A stretch of 64,000 nucleotides of DNA from Epiperipatus broadwayi (Eukaryota > Onychophora > Udeonychophora > Euonychophora > Peripatidae), in the NCBI GenBank assembly GCA_028023455.1, contig JAQFVV010000323.1:62001-126000 (forward strand), given 5' to 3'. Each line of letters begins with the position of its first letter. Positions within the stretch are counted from its first letter, which is position 1. Positions 23,615 through 37,394 of this stretch are shown one piece after another. Position numbers and translations under genes: made by a program. The notes under the pieces are model-generated. The model did not search any database and had not been told where the DNA came from. It worked only from the letters and a program-made list of their open reading frames with translations.

Positions 23615-26600
23615 CCGTCTTAATTGTAAATTTTCTTTAAGTTAAGAAATATAATTCTTTTTTTTTTTTAAATCCAGCGGAAATTTATTTTTCAACCATG
23701 GTTTGTTTTTCAGGTGTTAATTTCTTGGTGCAATATTTTATTTCTATTCAAAAGTTATTTTGATTTTAACATTAAAAAAAAACTTTTATGAACTCCATTT
23801 ATACTATTGAATTGCTTTAAAATTATTTAAAAAGCATTATAATGAGAAATTTACTGGGGTTTTTTTTTAAAAAATCAGCTCAAAATAACTTGTGTGGAAT
23901 AGATTTTTTTCGTTTTCGTTTCTCAGAATTACGGTATATTTCAAAATATATATGCAACTTTCTTCTGTTTCAATTCATATTGTTTGAAGCAACAGATATA
24001 TAACATATATCAGTGGATCTAGTGGGTATGCCTGGGATAAGCGGTTTCCAATTTCGTTTAGTGTTTATAACTTGCTGGATTGTAGAAAGTCAAGTGATCA
24101 AACTCTTACATATTGGGCTATGAATTCACAATCAAGGCATCACTACTTTTATGGAAATTCAAATGACCAACATGTAGGCTGGAGATGGTTCTTTGGAGCT
24201 GACTTGCAACACAATTCTCTGGTGTCTCATGTACCTTTACTCCACTTAATGGGAGAATTGTTTCCACAAATACTCATCATAAAGCAATATCATAAAAAAA
24301 GTAAAAAATAATAATGGCTTTTTATAAACCTTAATGTACAATATATGCATATGTAAACTGAATTATTGTGTATAATGCATGTATGCATTTAAATTGTATG
24401 TGTATGTAAGACAATGCAACTTAAATCTATGTAAAAAGAATAAAAAATCTTCACGTAAAGGTGTTCTTTTTTTAACCATCCAGTTAGCATTTGTTAAACA
24501 GTTATCTGAGTTAACAGTGGCTTAGTCTAAAAGTCTCTTATTGTCTTAATTAAATCGTTTAGTGATATTGTTCATTCTTGATGTACACCAAGTGTTACTA
24601 CCTGAGGATTTCTAATAAAAAGTTTAGCCTGAATGGTTGAATTAATTCTTTGATTTTTTTTTTACATACAACATGTGTATTATAAGATCTATTTTATTAA
24701 CTTAAGGCATATTCAGATGTGCTGGAATGATTTAAGTTAAATAAATTTTTGAAAAATGCTATTCACATCTTCTTTACAGGTTTGTTGATATTCTTTTCTT
24801 CATTATCTTTTTTTCTTCATCCAGTTGCATTAATTCCTCATTAGTTAATTCTTTTATGTGCGATTGTAAGAAAAAAACATAATCATTTAATTCCAACACA
24901 CTGTCTTCTGATTCATATTAATTAAAATGAATTTTTTTTAAAAAAATTCTTAATTCTTGAAAGAAAACAGACTATAGATTTAATTACAATCAAAATACAT
25001 TGTTAACAACAATTTATTTCCCAAACTATTTACATTTATCAAAACAAATTAATTTTAATTTAAAAAAAGTTTCTTCTATAATACAGTAAAAATAGATAAT
25101 AAAACATTTTTTTTCATATGTCTGCAACAAACTACTTGCTTGCAAGGCTGCTGTGATGACCTCTTGGCTAACAATACTTGACAATATAAAACTTTGTAAT
25201 GAAAACAAGCTTCTTTTAATTTTTTCAATCAAAATCGGAATTAAATAAAATATTAGAATTTTTTTTTTGAATTTGAAATAATTTATAATACTTTTAAACA
25301 TCAAGAATTACTATTTAACCATTAATCTACTATTCTAGTATATACATTTTAAATAAATAATATTTACTAAGGCAATAAACCTAAAACTTGTGTGGTTAAA
25401 ATGCGATGATAGGGACCTCTACAGGTCTTAACCACAAGCTTATGCATTGGAAGAAAATATATCTTCAAAAAATTTTGCTTGGGTTAATTTCTACTTTTTC
25501 TTTCAAACTTAAATACATATGAACATGTACACTATTATATTACCACGTGTCATGAGAGATAACCATCTCAATATTCTGTAAATTTTAAAATATATTTCTA
25601 CAATTAAAGTTTCAATTACAGTAACAATAGCCTAGCTACACTGAAAGATAGTATCAATACTAAAACCTATCCAATAATACATCTCTCGGTGTTTTTGAAC
25701 TATGCCATATGGGTTACACATTGTAAACTAATCATGGAACACCCACAATCTAATATAAAACAGGTTTTTTCCAAAACAATGATTAAAATCCAGAAGAGAG
25801 ACCAACTCCTGGCATCGTCGAAAACATTTGAAGACACTTGGACATTATACAATATGCCAAACTAACAACAAGGCAAAGGGGGGGGGGGGGCTAACAATCA
25901 GATAACAAATATGTGAAAGATCTAATGTTCACACCATATTGGGCAACATAGACTCATCAGAACCCAAACGGAAATAACAAGATAGTTAGAACAACAATGT
26001 AAACCCCAATTGTATGATTATACATCACTGTATACATTAGAAATAATAAATTATTATGGAAACTAAATTTATTTTTGTTTATAAATGTGTTTACACCTAT
26101 AATCAATTTTGTATCTGTTAAGTTCTTTTTTCTTTATTGTTTTTTTTCAAATTGAGAAATTGTAGAAGAGTTTCTTAAATGTTTAACATTTAGTACCTTA
26201 TATATAAAATTTCTATTTTGTCTGTTGTCTGATTGGGGAATGCATGAATGTTTCTCCATAAGGGTGACATGTATGCAATTCACAATCTATCACATGTCAA
26301 ATTCACAACCATTCCACCATGAATAAATGATGAGTTGTCTCTAACTGTCACATATCAAATGCAATAGGTATAAAATTAATAATTTAAATTTTAATTTAGC
26401 ATTATCAATACCTTGCTGGATATATTTATGAAGGATATTAAACAGACTGGATTGTTCCAAACATTTTTTTTTCAGTTGTGAATTTTTTATACTTATTTAT
26501 ATAATATTAAAATCTTTTGTTTAATTTACATTAAATCTTAAAAAAATATTTGTTAAAGCAACCAATTAAAAACAAAGACGGCTTTCCAAGGTTGAGTGCA

Positions 26601-27714
26601 TCTGGTTTTTGTATAAAAATATATCAAACAGCCTTTGATAGACTATTCATATCTAAATATAGTCTATTTTATAAAGAAATTTCTCCACCAGTTTTAATTA
26701 TTCACAGAGCAGTGAAGGAGAATGCAGTATACAATAAGCTTCTTAATACCACTAAACATCACATGATCACTATCTCTTATACTAGCACATAATTGTTATT
26801 AAACAAGATGTGATGTGATGTATTGTGATCTATTTAGTAATAAAATTTAAATATCAACTGAATGGAATATGTGCCCATTTTCTGACACTATAATGCCATA
26901 TTTAAAACCTGATTATGGTTTAAACATATCAAATGGGTATGCTAAATGTTTCTTTTATGTTTCTAAGAGGTTTTTATTATCCAAAGTGTTTCATTGACCC
27001 TAAGGCAATAAAATTGCTCTTTCCTGATAACAATGCACATACTTCAGTATATCATTTAAAAGAAAGAAAAAATTTCATTCATTCATTAATTATTTAGTTT
27101 TGAATTTTGTTATTATTATAATGTTAAAACAGAAATCAGATTTGGTAAAATTATTTTGAAATGCCTGCATAATGCTCTTTTTCTTGTATCAATAGTAACG
27201 TTTTAAATATACAAAAATTATCTAATTTTATTTAATTGTCACATGAGTATATGAATAATTACTCAGTCATTGATACTCAGAGAAGTGAAATTTTATATTA
27301 ATAATAGTCTCAAAACAGTATTTACCAAATCAATTGAGAATTTTAAACCATGTTTAAAATGTAAATTGTAATAATTTTAATAACATTATAAGTTAGGACT
27401 GCTAATATAAAGTTCAATTATTGTGAATATGAATGATGGATTTATAATATTTATAACTATGTATAGATAGATAAGAGTGGACTATTTTTGATTAACAAAT
27501 CTGAATTTATGATCTTGATAACAACATGTAAGTTAGATCGAAGTGGCCCATTTTTTATGTAACAAATTATTATTGATTCAGAAAATGGATCTTTTTTAAA
27601 AGATTTTTAAAGTTCACAATAATTGTGACTTATATATTGATAATATAGCTCTCGCATTGGAAATTAATTTTTCCAAGATGTTATTATTTATCCTTAGTTT
27701 TGCAAATGTAATAG
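23615..27714. other. Long interval with few features
   Basis: No supported exon. A 79-codon + frame near 24072-24311 is not recognised. At about 25385-25440 a stretch (ATAGGGACCTCTACA) matches, in reverse, the direct repeats at 33.7-34.2 kb. A G-run lies at about 25878-25890. A family B end fragment occurs at 26745-26815. The rest is AT-rich. Confidence 0.45.
26745..26815 (+). repeat. Family B terminal fragment
   Basis: ACCACTAAACATCACATGAT and the following TATACTAGCACATAATTGTT match the ends of the copies at 10.4 and 36.4 kb. The hammerhead part is missing. Confidence 0.7.
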
Positions 27715-28215
27715 CTGTAATTATATGGGTAAAAATCCAGACTTTCAATTTCCTGTTTGTCTTCATTGTAAACAACTGATACACATAACCACATACTTAT
27801 AAGAAGATAAATGATCTTCAACATACATATTTCATGCTGAATCAGCACTTGGTACAAATCATCATCTGCCACACACATATATAATCAGTGCTCAATTTAT
27901 ATTAAGATAGCAAATCTTCAAACTTCAATAGACAGGCTTCAATCTTCTCTACTCTCCAACTCTTCACGGATCCATATAATTAAAAATCTGATGATGGCAT
28001 GTTCAAAACCCTTGCTTTTTTAATATAAACCTAATATTGGTCATATATGTGTGTGGAAGGTGATGACCTGGACCAACTGATGAGTGCTGGTTCCACATGA
28101 AATATGTATATTGAAGATCATTTGTCTTTGTCAGATGTATGTGGTCATGTGTATCAGTTATATAAAATAGAGTGGATGACAAAAGGAAGCTTGAAAATCT
28201 GGGATCAAACCAATA
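27715..28215. repeat. Family A hammerhead repeat, inverted-arm copy
   Basis: The left arm (about 27740-27890) and right arm (about 28045-28200) are inverted. For example, AATCCAGACTTTCAATTTCC pairs with GGAAGCTTGAAAATCTGGGA. The centre carries ATATTAAGATAGCAAATC and ACAGGCTTCAATCTTC as in the other copies. The left-arm hammerhead lost CTGATGA by deletion; the right-arm motif is complete (see 28072). Confidence 0.75.
28072..28115 (+). ncRNA. Hammerhead motif, family A, core intact
   Basis: ACCAA, CTGATGA, stem II GTG...CAT (G-T, T-A and G-C pairs), GAAA, stem III ATAT/GTAT, cleavage base A, then TTGAAG. Stem I is reduced to three pairs (CAA/TTG). Core positions are intact but both outer stems are weakened, so activity is doubtful. 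Confidence 0.55.
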
Positions 28216-28305
28216 TAATTACACCTACCTTAAAAGTATATATAATATACTTGTATTATATACTAAAGGTAATAGATGTTATTGTTTATGTTATTAATAT
28301 TTCTT

Positions 28306-28306
28306 A

Positions 28307-28350
<44 letters not shown>
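28306..28350. repeat. (TA)n microsatellite
   Basis: About 45 bp of pure TA following the family A copy. Confidence 0.95.
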
Positions 28351-28353
<3 letters not shown>

Positions 28354-31300
28354 ACCAGATGAAAAACCACCACCACCAACAAAAGCCAAACTGCAAAGTG
28401 GGATTCAAACTCAGTTGAACCAAACTGAATTCAAACCCAATTCAGGAGCTTAGATCAAATCAATGGACCTAAGTTGATGGTACATGACTATGCTCAAAGA
28501 AACTAGCTCAATGGATGATGATGATTAATGAGACCCATGATCTGACTTTACAAATGTACAATAATATAACTAAGGATATTTCTAAGTCAACTCATATATG
28601 TATATGTTCGGGTTGCCAATACATACAGCGAGCATTAATATTAAAATAACTATTAAATAACAAAGAAAGTTAAAAACCAAATGTGTTAATAAAATGTTTA
28701 CTACTACTAATAATAATTTTGTTCAACTTTTAGATTATGATTATAGAGATTACCTCTAGTCTTTAAACAGAATTTATAATTACAATAAGAATGGCAGTCC
28801 TTATTATATGCCAATAGCTATTACACAATATTCTAGGAGGATTATATATGTCTATGCCCTGACAAGAAAATAAAGGTAGATAAAGGTATTTAGCTGTCAC
28901 TGAAATTATTATTCTAATTCTAAAGGAAAGAATGTGAGATTTATTTTCACATTCGTAAATCAATTCACAAAGAGCAAGATACATATTTAGGACATAACTT
29001 TACTATTTAACAGGAAACTTATTTAATTAGAAATGAATAAGAATTTGTTCAACTTTAATAATGGAATCAATTCATCATGATTTACGAGCATAAGAGTGGG
29101 GCTTTATTTGAGCTGAGAAGTAAACGGTACTGACGTCTTATGAGCTATAAAAATGAATATGAGAGATAATGGCTTGTCGGTGATGTAAGTAGGAGGGTGG
29201 CTTGTGTTTTACAAGTCTTTGATGTCCCATGAAGGATCTGTGAAACATGGGGACAGCCAGGCCAGGTCATAGCCATGAACCTTTGGTGTTCCAATATAAA
29301 CGAGCAAGTGAGGAAGTGCTTTCTTCCTATTTATTAAAATAACATGAATATTACTGAGACAAGCTTACAAAGCAGGAGATGGCTCGTGCCAGTAATGTTC
29401 GAAAATGATGATTCGATAATCATCGAGTGTAATTAATAAAACCCATTTTATATAAAGAATGTTCTATGTGATGACCTGATCATGGAATTAAGGTCAAACA
29501 AGCTTTTAACTAAAATTATTTAATGGAATTATAAAATTATATTAATTATACCCTAACATCATGCCCTCCCTGAATTTAATAGAAAGTATAAAATTTGAAT
29601 TAGAATATATTGATTTAATTCCTTTATCGACCTTTTTGCAAAACATTTTAACATTATATATAAATAAATATTTGTAGATGAGATAAAAGAGCTGGGGACA
29701 TAGGTTAGAAACTGAGCTAATAATTTATTATTAGCCATTAGTAAAATAGTAAACATTTAATAAATTCTTTCAACTCGATGATTAATAGAATGGTATTAAT
29801 CTATTTCTAATGGGTGAGAATTACCGTAAGACTTAATATTATATGACTTGCATAAGGCAAATGACACAAAGGGATTATCATCGAGTTAAAGGATCATTGT
29901 CATATAATAAAAATAAATATTAATAATTATTTAATAAATATATAGTAAGGTTAGATAAACTAACCGCCATCATGAGAAAGAGAAATTTAACAAAGTATTA
30001 ATTTTAAAGACTAGAGATTAAGAAAATTACTACATAACTTAAGATAGCATAAATAAAAAGCAAATTTTACAGTAGATAGCTTAAAATGTGGTGTAAAATA
30101 AAGTTCGGAAACTGGCCAGAAAGTTGCAGTTGTTTCAAGAAAAATATTATTGTTCCTTCATGGTTGGTTTCTTAGATTACACACAGCAGAGTCCAGTTGG
30201 GTGAAACATAGGCATGCATTTTATAAATTATTTGAAAGACATTGATTGATTATTTCGTATTTTGGGCAGCACGATTGGTCCAGAAAAGGTTTAGTTTAGC
30301 AACCACATTGAAGATCTTCTGGGAATTTATGGCCCAGCAATCAGACTCCTGAAGTTTAGCCCTTCACCATGATGGAGACACTATTCACGTTCATAATCTA
30401 AAGACACACAGATTCTAGTAGCACTTCACTAAAACAAATGTGGCTTCTCCTCCAAATTTTTTCAGGCTATTTATACTATCCTCAGGTTTCCTGCCTATTC
30501 TAGATACCTTCAGGCTAATGCTGCTTGATTATCAAAATTACAAATTTTGCTAATTGATTTTAGATACATTCCTTCAATAAGGCTTTCAAACTCATTAGAA
30601 AATGAATTTATAAAACTAAAAAAACGATTTTAATTAGGAACCATCCTTACATTTTAAATTATTATCTTTTTGCTAATTAATAAAACTTTCCCAATGTCTT
30701 TGGAAAAGGACAATCTGAAAGCTTATCGAAAGAATGTATCTTTTAATCACTAAAATTTGAACAAACAGTTTAAAAGTAAAGTAAAACATTCCGACGCAAT
30801 GAAACTTTATAGCGAATATATATATATTTAAATATTTATAAATATATACGCACAATCCACGCAGTTGTAATATATATAAATTCATGAATGATTTTATCAT
30901 GAATTTATTAAGGATATTGATTAGTTTAAATATTAAAATAATTTTTTAATACTGCTTTTTAAAGAAACTAGCGTGTATTGAATGTATAAAGCTCCATTGC
31001 ATTCGGAAATTCATGGTTAGTACTAGGGTTTGAAGTGGGCTACATGTGAGATATTATGAAGCTAGGATCTAACTTAGATCCGACTGCTTCTCTCTCTCTA
31101 TATATATGTATATATATATAATTTATAGTGCTAAATGTTTAAATATAATATTTTTGTTATTAACTAATTGCACATTTTTATTTTTAAATATAATTAATAA
31201 ACTCTCCAACTTCAGTAAATAACAATGCATTGAAGTTAAAATAAAATGAAAAGTGAAATTAATTACATATTTGTCAGATATATATGTCAGTCATGTGTAA

Positions 31301-31784
31301 AACTATTTAGCATTACATTTCTGATTGATTAAATAATTTTTGCTTTTTAGAGAAAGCATTGTAAACAATCATCCTGAGATATGAAAGAGTTCAAGATTTA
31401 AGTAAAAAATCATTTGAATTTTTATGCGTTGCCATTTGATGAAGTTAGAGGGATATTCAATTATATTTAAACATAAACAATTGCAATGAGTTAATCTCAA
31501 AAACATATATATATATAATACTTTATTAGAAAGTATTATCCGTATAATAATTAATACATGCATTATGGGACAAAAATAAACTTTAAGCTAAGGTCAAAAA
31601 CCTGTTTACTCTTTATAATACTTCAACAAGTGATGGAGTCCATATCTATCCATGAGTGATGGAGACCATACCTATAAATATATAAACTTATAAAATTGAT
31701 AAATACCTTTCCAATCTAATACAAAAAACAGTACGAAGAGTCGGATACATTGCCCTCTGCTTGGGTATTTTATTCTATAGTACA

Positions 31785-31824
<40 letters not shown>

Positions 31825-31890
31825 TTGTACTATATATATATATATATATATATATCATTGATTATAAATCATACACATATATCTTTTTAG
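28351..31890. other. Intronic sequence, no exon seen
   Basis: Two mildly GC-richer stretches (about 29090-29330 and 30120-30490) show no coding motif or match within the window. The rest is AT-rich. Two (TA)n tracts separated by AGTATTGTACTA lie at 31790-31855, only about 35 bp before the next exon's acceptor. Confidence 0.45.
31791..31855. repeat. (TA)n tracts close to the D2 acceptor
   Basis: Two TA runs of about 30 and 24 bp. The upstream extension of the D2 reading frame into Ile-Tyr repeats is caused by these tracts and is not coding. Confidence 0.93.
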
Positions 31891-32280
31891 AAGAAACTGA
31901 CCAACCAACATCATCTTTAGTTAGAATTATTTATTCTCCATCACAACCAGAGCTAAATAAAAGATTTTGCATCAGTGTAAATTTCACTATTCCAAATAAT
32001 CATTATGTAAATATGCTTTTATTAATATTATATAATGGTTCAGATATAGCCCATTTGTACAAAGTCATAAGAACACAATCTGAAGGACCTTTCTTCACCC
32101 TTCACCCAATGTTAAAAGATGTTTTTCAATTAAATTATACTAAAAATAAATCAAATGAAGTGTGTTTTAAAGAACTTACTAGCGACATTAGTAAATACTC
32201 ATTCCAGTGGATTATATATACAGATGTCCTTACTTCTAGTGCATATAATTTACCTCCTCATTCTTTTAGAATAACATTTG
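31891..32280 (+). CDS. Exon D2: extracellular two-cysteine domain, paralogue of D1
   Basis: A 390-nt exon with acceptor ATCTTTTTAG before 31891 and donor TTTG|GTAAG after 32280, phase 1 at both ends like D1. Key text is IIYSPSQPEL, FCISVNFTIP, NEVCFKEL and SKYSFQWIIY. It has two Cys separated by 64 residues and four sequons (NFT, NGS, NYT, NKS). Compared with D1, the SPS-x-PE-x-N start, the C-I beginning, the N-x-SD turn, the HP pair and the second C-F are conserved, while the middle has diverged. Selection on structure is therefore likely and the duplication is not recent. A reading frame starting upstream at 31761 only reflects intron TA repeats. Confidence 0.72.
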
Positions 32281-33699
32281 GTAAGGAAATATTTAAATAA
32301 TTATGGATAATACTTTTTTTTTTACCTTTTTTATATCAAGAATTTCAATAATAAAATAGTAAATGAAATGCAAATATTAGAAATTAATAAAATTATATAT
32401 ATATATTGTATGCAGTACATGTACATATTCAAATATCACACACACACACATATATATATTAAAATGGAGTGGGTCCTGGTTTTGTATAACCGTATATTTT
32501 GATAGGTTATGAGAGTGGGTGAGATAGTATATCTAGGGTTTCTGAACTTCTAGACTCATATCCAGCCCGATCTCAATCATAAGAGATGACGTGTTAGCAT
32601 GCAATCCTATGTCAAATATCCCCATGTATATTCATCTCTTTTCTCCATCCTCAAATTCCATTTGTCCCAGAATTCAAGCTTAGAAAGAATATGCATAATA
32701 TTTTATTTCAGGGAATATTCATATTACTATCTTTATTGTGCAAACATGTGATAAATTGATAAATGGATAAAAAAAATGCAAATGGCAACTTTAATTCGAT
32801 ATATTTAACAAAAGGTTTTTGTAATAAAACTAAGTATAAACCTTTAAGTTTTACAGTTTAATTTGGATTATGTATTTTATCAACGGTTGTTTAATATTTA
32901 ATTATATAAACAATTAAATATTTCTCATGTAAAAATGCTTGTGAACATTTTTATCTTTCGGGAATATGTTTTATTTGGGTTACATTCTCTTTATATTATA
33001 ACTTATGTTACATATATAAAGAGAATGTGTTTATGGTGGATATTAGTGTTAAAGTAGAAAGGGTGTCTAATGGTTCTTGGTGGGATGAAGATCACATCTT
33101 ACATATCCCCCAGTAAAAAGGGGTTAAATATAAAAATATCTTTACATTCCTCATTTCCCCCCTATCATCTCTTAATGGGTAACCTAAAATACATTGCCGT
33201 AGATTACTACTTTTTGCAGGGTTTATTATCTCATATTAGGAATTGTATTTAAGTTCATTTCAGCTTTCCTTAAAAATTTTTTTTTTCTTAATCTGACTGA
33301 TGTTTTTTACCTGATGATGTTGGATTGGGAATACCTACAATTATACATCTACATGTTATAAAGAGTTAGCCACTCTTCTAGTACCTGACAATCTGATTGT
33401 CAGTGTGAATAAATTTTCCTATGAATAGCTTATACATTGGTTAAGTAAGTGTGTGTGTTTACAAATACTGTCCTGTTCCTTCTATATGAGACTTAATGGA
33501 TTTTATAGGGGTATTAATTAAATGATTTAGTGTCTACTATTTTCTTAATTGATTGACTCATTAGCTGGATCCTCATCAAGTATTAGGAGTTCTTGAATAT
33601 TTAAATTAGAATATGACCTCATGAGTTTTTTCAAAATCTGACTTTAATATATATATATACATGATAGTACAAAATAGAAAATGTCTAAGGTTATGGATT
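32281..33699. other. No gene recognised
   Basis: (TA)n and (CA)n-(TA)n tracts lie at about 32392-32408 and 32438-32459. From about 33320 to 33490 the sequence resembles 34290-34400 (TGTGTGTTTACAAATACTGT versus TGTGTGTTTAAAAGTACTTG), so it belongs to the repeat described next. Confidence 0.45.
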
Positions 33700-34231
33700 A
33701 GATTCTCCTATATAATTAAAAAGTAGGTTGAAGATAAGAGTGGCGACTCTTGTCTTTTAAAATAAATCCTGTATTAAGATTTGTAGAGGTCCCTATTATC
33801 GTTTTTCAGGCACATGGTCTTAAGGTTATAGCCTTAATATATATTACTTTATGTAATGAATATGAGTATGTGCTTTACAAATTTAATTATTACAACTGTA
33901 TATTATTTTAAAAGATTTCTAAGCATAAGATCTCAAAACTGACTCATTGTAAATCGAAAGATTTCATGAATTTTAGGGTGTCATAGAAATTGTAGACTTA
34001 ATCAGTGAAGTATTTAATAGCCTTACACTCTCAAATCAAAATGCTTTAGATTTTCCTATATAATTAAAAAGTAGGTTGAAGATAAAAGTGGCCACTCTTG
34101 CCCTTTAAAATAAATCTTGTGTTAAGATTTGTAGAGGTCCCTACTGTCATTTTTCAGGCACATGATCTTAAGGTTATAGCCTTAATATATATTACTTTAA
34201 GTAATGAATATGTGCTTTACAAATTTAATTA
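33700..34231. repeat. Direct repeats of ~185 bp, spaced 349 bp
   Basis: Copies at 33700-33889 and 34049-34231 share TCCTATATAATTAAAAAGTA, TTTGTAGAGGTCCCTA, AGGCACATG-TCTTAAGG and GTGCTTTACAAATTTAATTA, with about 5-8% difference by eye. Neighbouring sequence is also partly duplicated (33.4 versus 34.35 kb). A reverse-oriented relic occurs at 25.4 kb, so this is a dispersed repeat that happens to be tandem here. Family unknown; LTR-retrotransposon pieces are possible given the coiled-coil frame just downstream. Confidence 0.8.
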
Positions 34232-34739
34232 TCTGTGGTTATATTTATGCATACTACTTTTTTAATAATTGAAGATCTTATTATAAATGTGAATATATTT
34301 CACTTTGGGTAATTTACACATTAGTTAAAATATATGTGTGTGTTTAAAAGTACTTGTCCTGCTTCTTTTATTCAAGTCTTGGTGGACTTTATTTTGGTAA
34401 CAGGTAAACAGGAGAGTTGTCATTATTTTCTAAATGAAACAACTTCTTGGGATAATCAGTCTTCGGTTGTAGTAGTGATGGTATGGCTTATTATTCCATT
34501 TAGAGAATAATTTTATACGTTTTTTTAAAAATGTTTTACCAGCATGTGTAAACAAAGATTTTTTTATCCACAAAAATCCTTTTTAATCTTTTCTAACTTA
34601 ATATAGTTGTTAATATTCCTAATTAAGATTGTTATCTGAGAGTTAAATTAGCAGCTTATGTAATTGTTTAAAATAAAAAGGATTTTTTAATGATAGGGTT
34701 TCAATATTCTTGCATTGTAATTTCCTCTGATTCTATTTC

Positions 34740-35960
34740 CATTGTCTAACCAGTAGACGTTTGAGCCAATACTTTTAATGATGGTAAATGGTATCTTGTA
34801 TATGGTACAGAGTTTATCGAACATGAATTCTTTCAGATTACTAATGGGTTAGATGAACACTTTACTTCCAAATGATTTTTTTTTACTTCTGCCCCATTTT
34901 TTTGCTCATTCTTAGCATTATGGGATATGCCTCCATTTGAACTTTTTATTAAACTATGGGTAATTCAGTGAGCGTAAGCATGGGGTTTTGAAAAAGAATT
35001 AGAGTATTGGATTTGTTTTTCTTTTAGTTTTTCTAATTTGTTACAATATTGGGATTCCAAATTTTCAATTTTTTGATTTATCGAGATGTTAATATTTTGT
35101 AGTTGATTTTGAAGACTGTTGTGGTTTTCAATTAATTTTTCAATATTATTTTTACTTTATATTATCTCCGTTTCAATTAAGCCTTGTATAATGTTGCTAC
35201 ATTTATGATGATTCTCTACTAAATTAAGTTTCTTTTCATGAATTTCTAAATTACTATCTTGTTTTTTTAGAACAATTTATTTCTATCTGTAAAATTTCTA
35301 TTTGTTTATTAATCTCAATCTGGTATTTCTTTCCGATTTCGTTCTATTTTAAATTCCAAATAATCATAGGCTTGTTTCATTTCGATGAATTTGGTATCTA
35401 ATTTGATTTCAATTTTCTTTTCAAATTCCCCAAAACTTTGTTGCCATTTGCTGTCCTTTTCATTTATAACTTTCTCTAATTGTAGCAATTTAGTATTGAT
35501 ATCTGTCTGTATTTGAATTATAACAGTATTTTGCTTTGCTAGATCGGCCTTTAATTCAGTTTTTATATTTTCCATTTTTTAGATAAATCTGTTGTTATAC
35601 TTGCTTTAAATGCAATTTTTATATTTGCTATTTTTTTAGTTAAATCAGTTTTCATACTTTTCATTCGTTTAGTAAATCAGTTGTTATAATTACTGACATT
35701 TGCTGCATCATTATTACTTGATTAACAAGGCATCATATATGTTTGTTTCCTCTTCTCCTTGTTTTTCTGAGTCATAGTTGTTTCTGGCCCTTGGATGTTT
35801 TTTGCTACAGCCCCCCCCCCGTAGATATGTCACTGTTTTGTTGTTCTTCTAGATTTTTTACAAAAGAAATCTCGATTTCACCTCCATTCATATCATCTTA
35901 TACTTCATTTTCATTGTTTCATTGATGAAGAGTTTCAGACTGCATAGTTTTTATTTTACT
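34740..35960 (-). pseudogene. Coiled-coil gag-like relic
   Basis: The minus strand holds a chain of Lys/Glu/Ile/Asn-rich frames. The cleanest is 35315-35575 (86 codons: MENIKTELKADLAKQN, DTKFIEMKQAYDYLEFKIER). Upstream, in another frame, similar repeats read MKTDLTKKIANIKI and TTDLSKK. Downstream to about 34800, more coiled-coil text follows with interruptions. No enzyme domain or LTR pair was found. Coiled-coil N-terminal regions of this kind occur in Ty3-type gag proteins, but a chance reading of AT-rich DNA or another coiled-coil protein is possible. Confidence 0.35.
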
Positions 35961-36589
35961 TCTAGTGATCATCTACCTTATCCTTGATTTTATATTCCTC
36001 TTTACCTTTTTATTTTAAATCATTTTACGAACCTTTTATTTGTAGGTGTTAACTTTTATGTTTATCAAACTATAATGAGAAATATTGTGGGAAGATCTAT
36101 CACCACTATAATTTTACTATATTTGACAACAAAATTGTGCTTTAACTAAGCTGTTATTTCCCTTGACTTTTTATCTTTACTACTTTTATATCGTACTAAT
36201 TAGTTATTTTAAGCGATTAATTACATTGATCTTATTATTTTTAAAAGTTGTATGGGATTTTTGCTATTCCAATGTGGGACTTGATAATACAATATTGTTC
36301 AATAAGATATAAAACTTAATCTGAGACATGGGTAAAATCATTTACTAAGATTACCAGTTATATTTTTGCAACCCATCATGTGAAACATATCCACAACATT
36401 GAATGTAAACTAGTTGAAAAAGAGATATTAAACCACTAAACATCACATGATCACCATTATTTATGCTTATACAAATTGTTTTCCACAGAGACAAAACTAT
36501 CCTTAAAATAGCACCACTCAATGCAAGTGAGAAAAACCATGGATGAAGGAAGGTTTGTGCCTTATTATCTAGGGCCTACTCATCCAATT

Positions 36590-36631
36590 TTCACAGACTA
36601 GTTTCTACCTTGTGGCATTCATCAATGAGGA
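36590..36631 (-). ncRNA. Hammerhead relic, family B
   Basis: On the minus strand: TCCTCA, TTGATGA (the invariant first C is T), stem II with TGCC/GGTA pairing, GAAA, GTC, then TGTGAA, which no longer pairs well with TCCTCA. Inactive by expectation. Confidence 0.55.
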
Positions 36632-37045
36632 GCTTTGGATCTGAGAGCAATGCAACTAGATCTTAAACATCTAATGCAATTCTCCAGCAACCACTTTTTA
36701 CTTTTTTAGCCAACTATAAAGTTTTGATGAGTCCAAAATAAAAATTGAATAATGTTTTCAAGAAAATCTCACTACCTTCTGTAGTTGTATGGATCTGAAC
36801 TCACATTAACATCCATAATTTTAGGTGTCTTTAGTTTTTTAATAACAAAAATCACCATAATCCTATTGGGCAGGCTTGGGATTAAACCATCAACAATCAC
36901 ATGACCACCATTTTTATGCTTACACAAGCTGTTTTTCATATAAGAAAAACTCTGCCTACAGTTGCACCATTCGACATAAGCTAGAGTAATCAATAAATGC
37001 GGAAAGCTTTGTGCATAAAATCCCTATCTAATGCCTAATTTAATA

Positions 37046-37087
37046 TCCCCAAACTAGTTTCTAGCTAGTGGCTTTTAACAGTGAGGA
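37046..37087 (-). ncRNA. Hammerhead relic, family B
   Basis: Stem I TCCTCA/TGGGGA and GAAA remain, but the core reads CTGTTAA and the cleavage triplet GTT. It lies 456 bp from the previous minus-strand motif. Confidence 0.5.
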
Positions 37088-37394
37088 GTATTGAATCTGT
37101 GAAAAACAGCTTATGCAGGCATAAAGAATGGTAATCATGTGATGTTTGATGGTTTAATACCAATCCTGACCATTAGGATTATAGTGATTGTTAAAGAAAC
37201 AAAACCAAAAAAATTATGGATGCTGAAATGAGTTCAGATCCATACAATTATACAAACTAATGAGCTTAGCTTGAAAACATTATTGCATTTCAATTTATTG
37301 CTTAAAACTTTATAGTTAGTTAAAAAGTAAAAGGGGCTGCTAGATGGTTGCATTATATTCTAATACCTAGGTTCAGTGCTCTCAGATTCAAGGC

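Noticed and set aside
24072-24311. 79-codon frame with Trp and His
   Set aside because: It has a non-ATG start, no recognisable domain and no phase-compatible splice sites for the neighbouring gene.
25945-25975. CTGATGA on the minus strand as another hammerhead
   Set aside because: No GAAA box at the right distance and no pairing of flanks.
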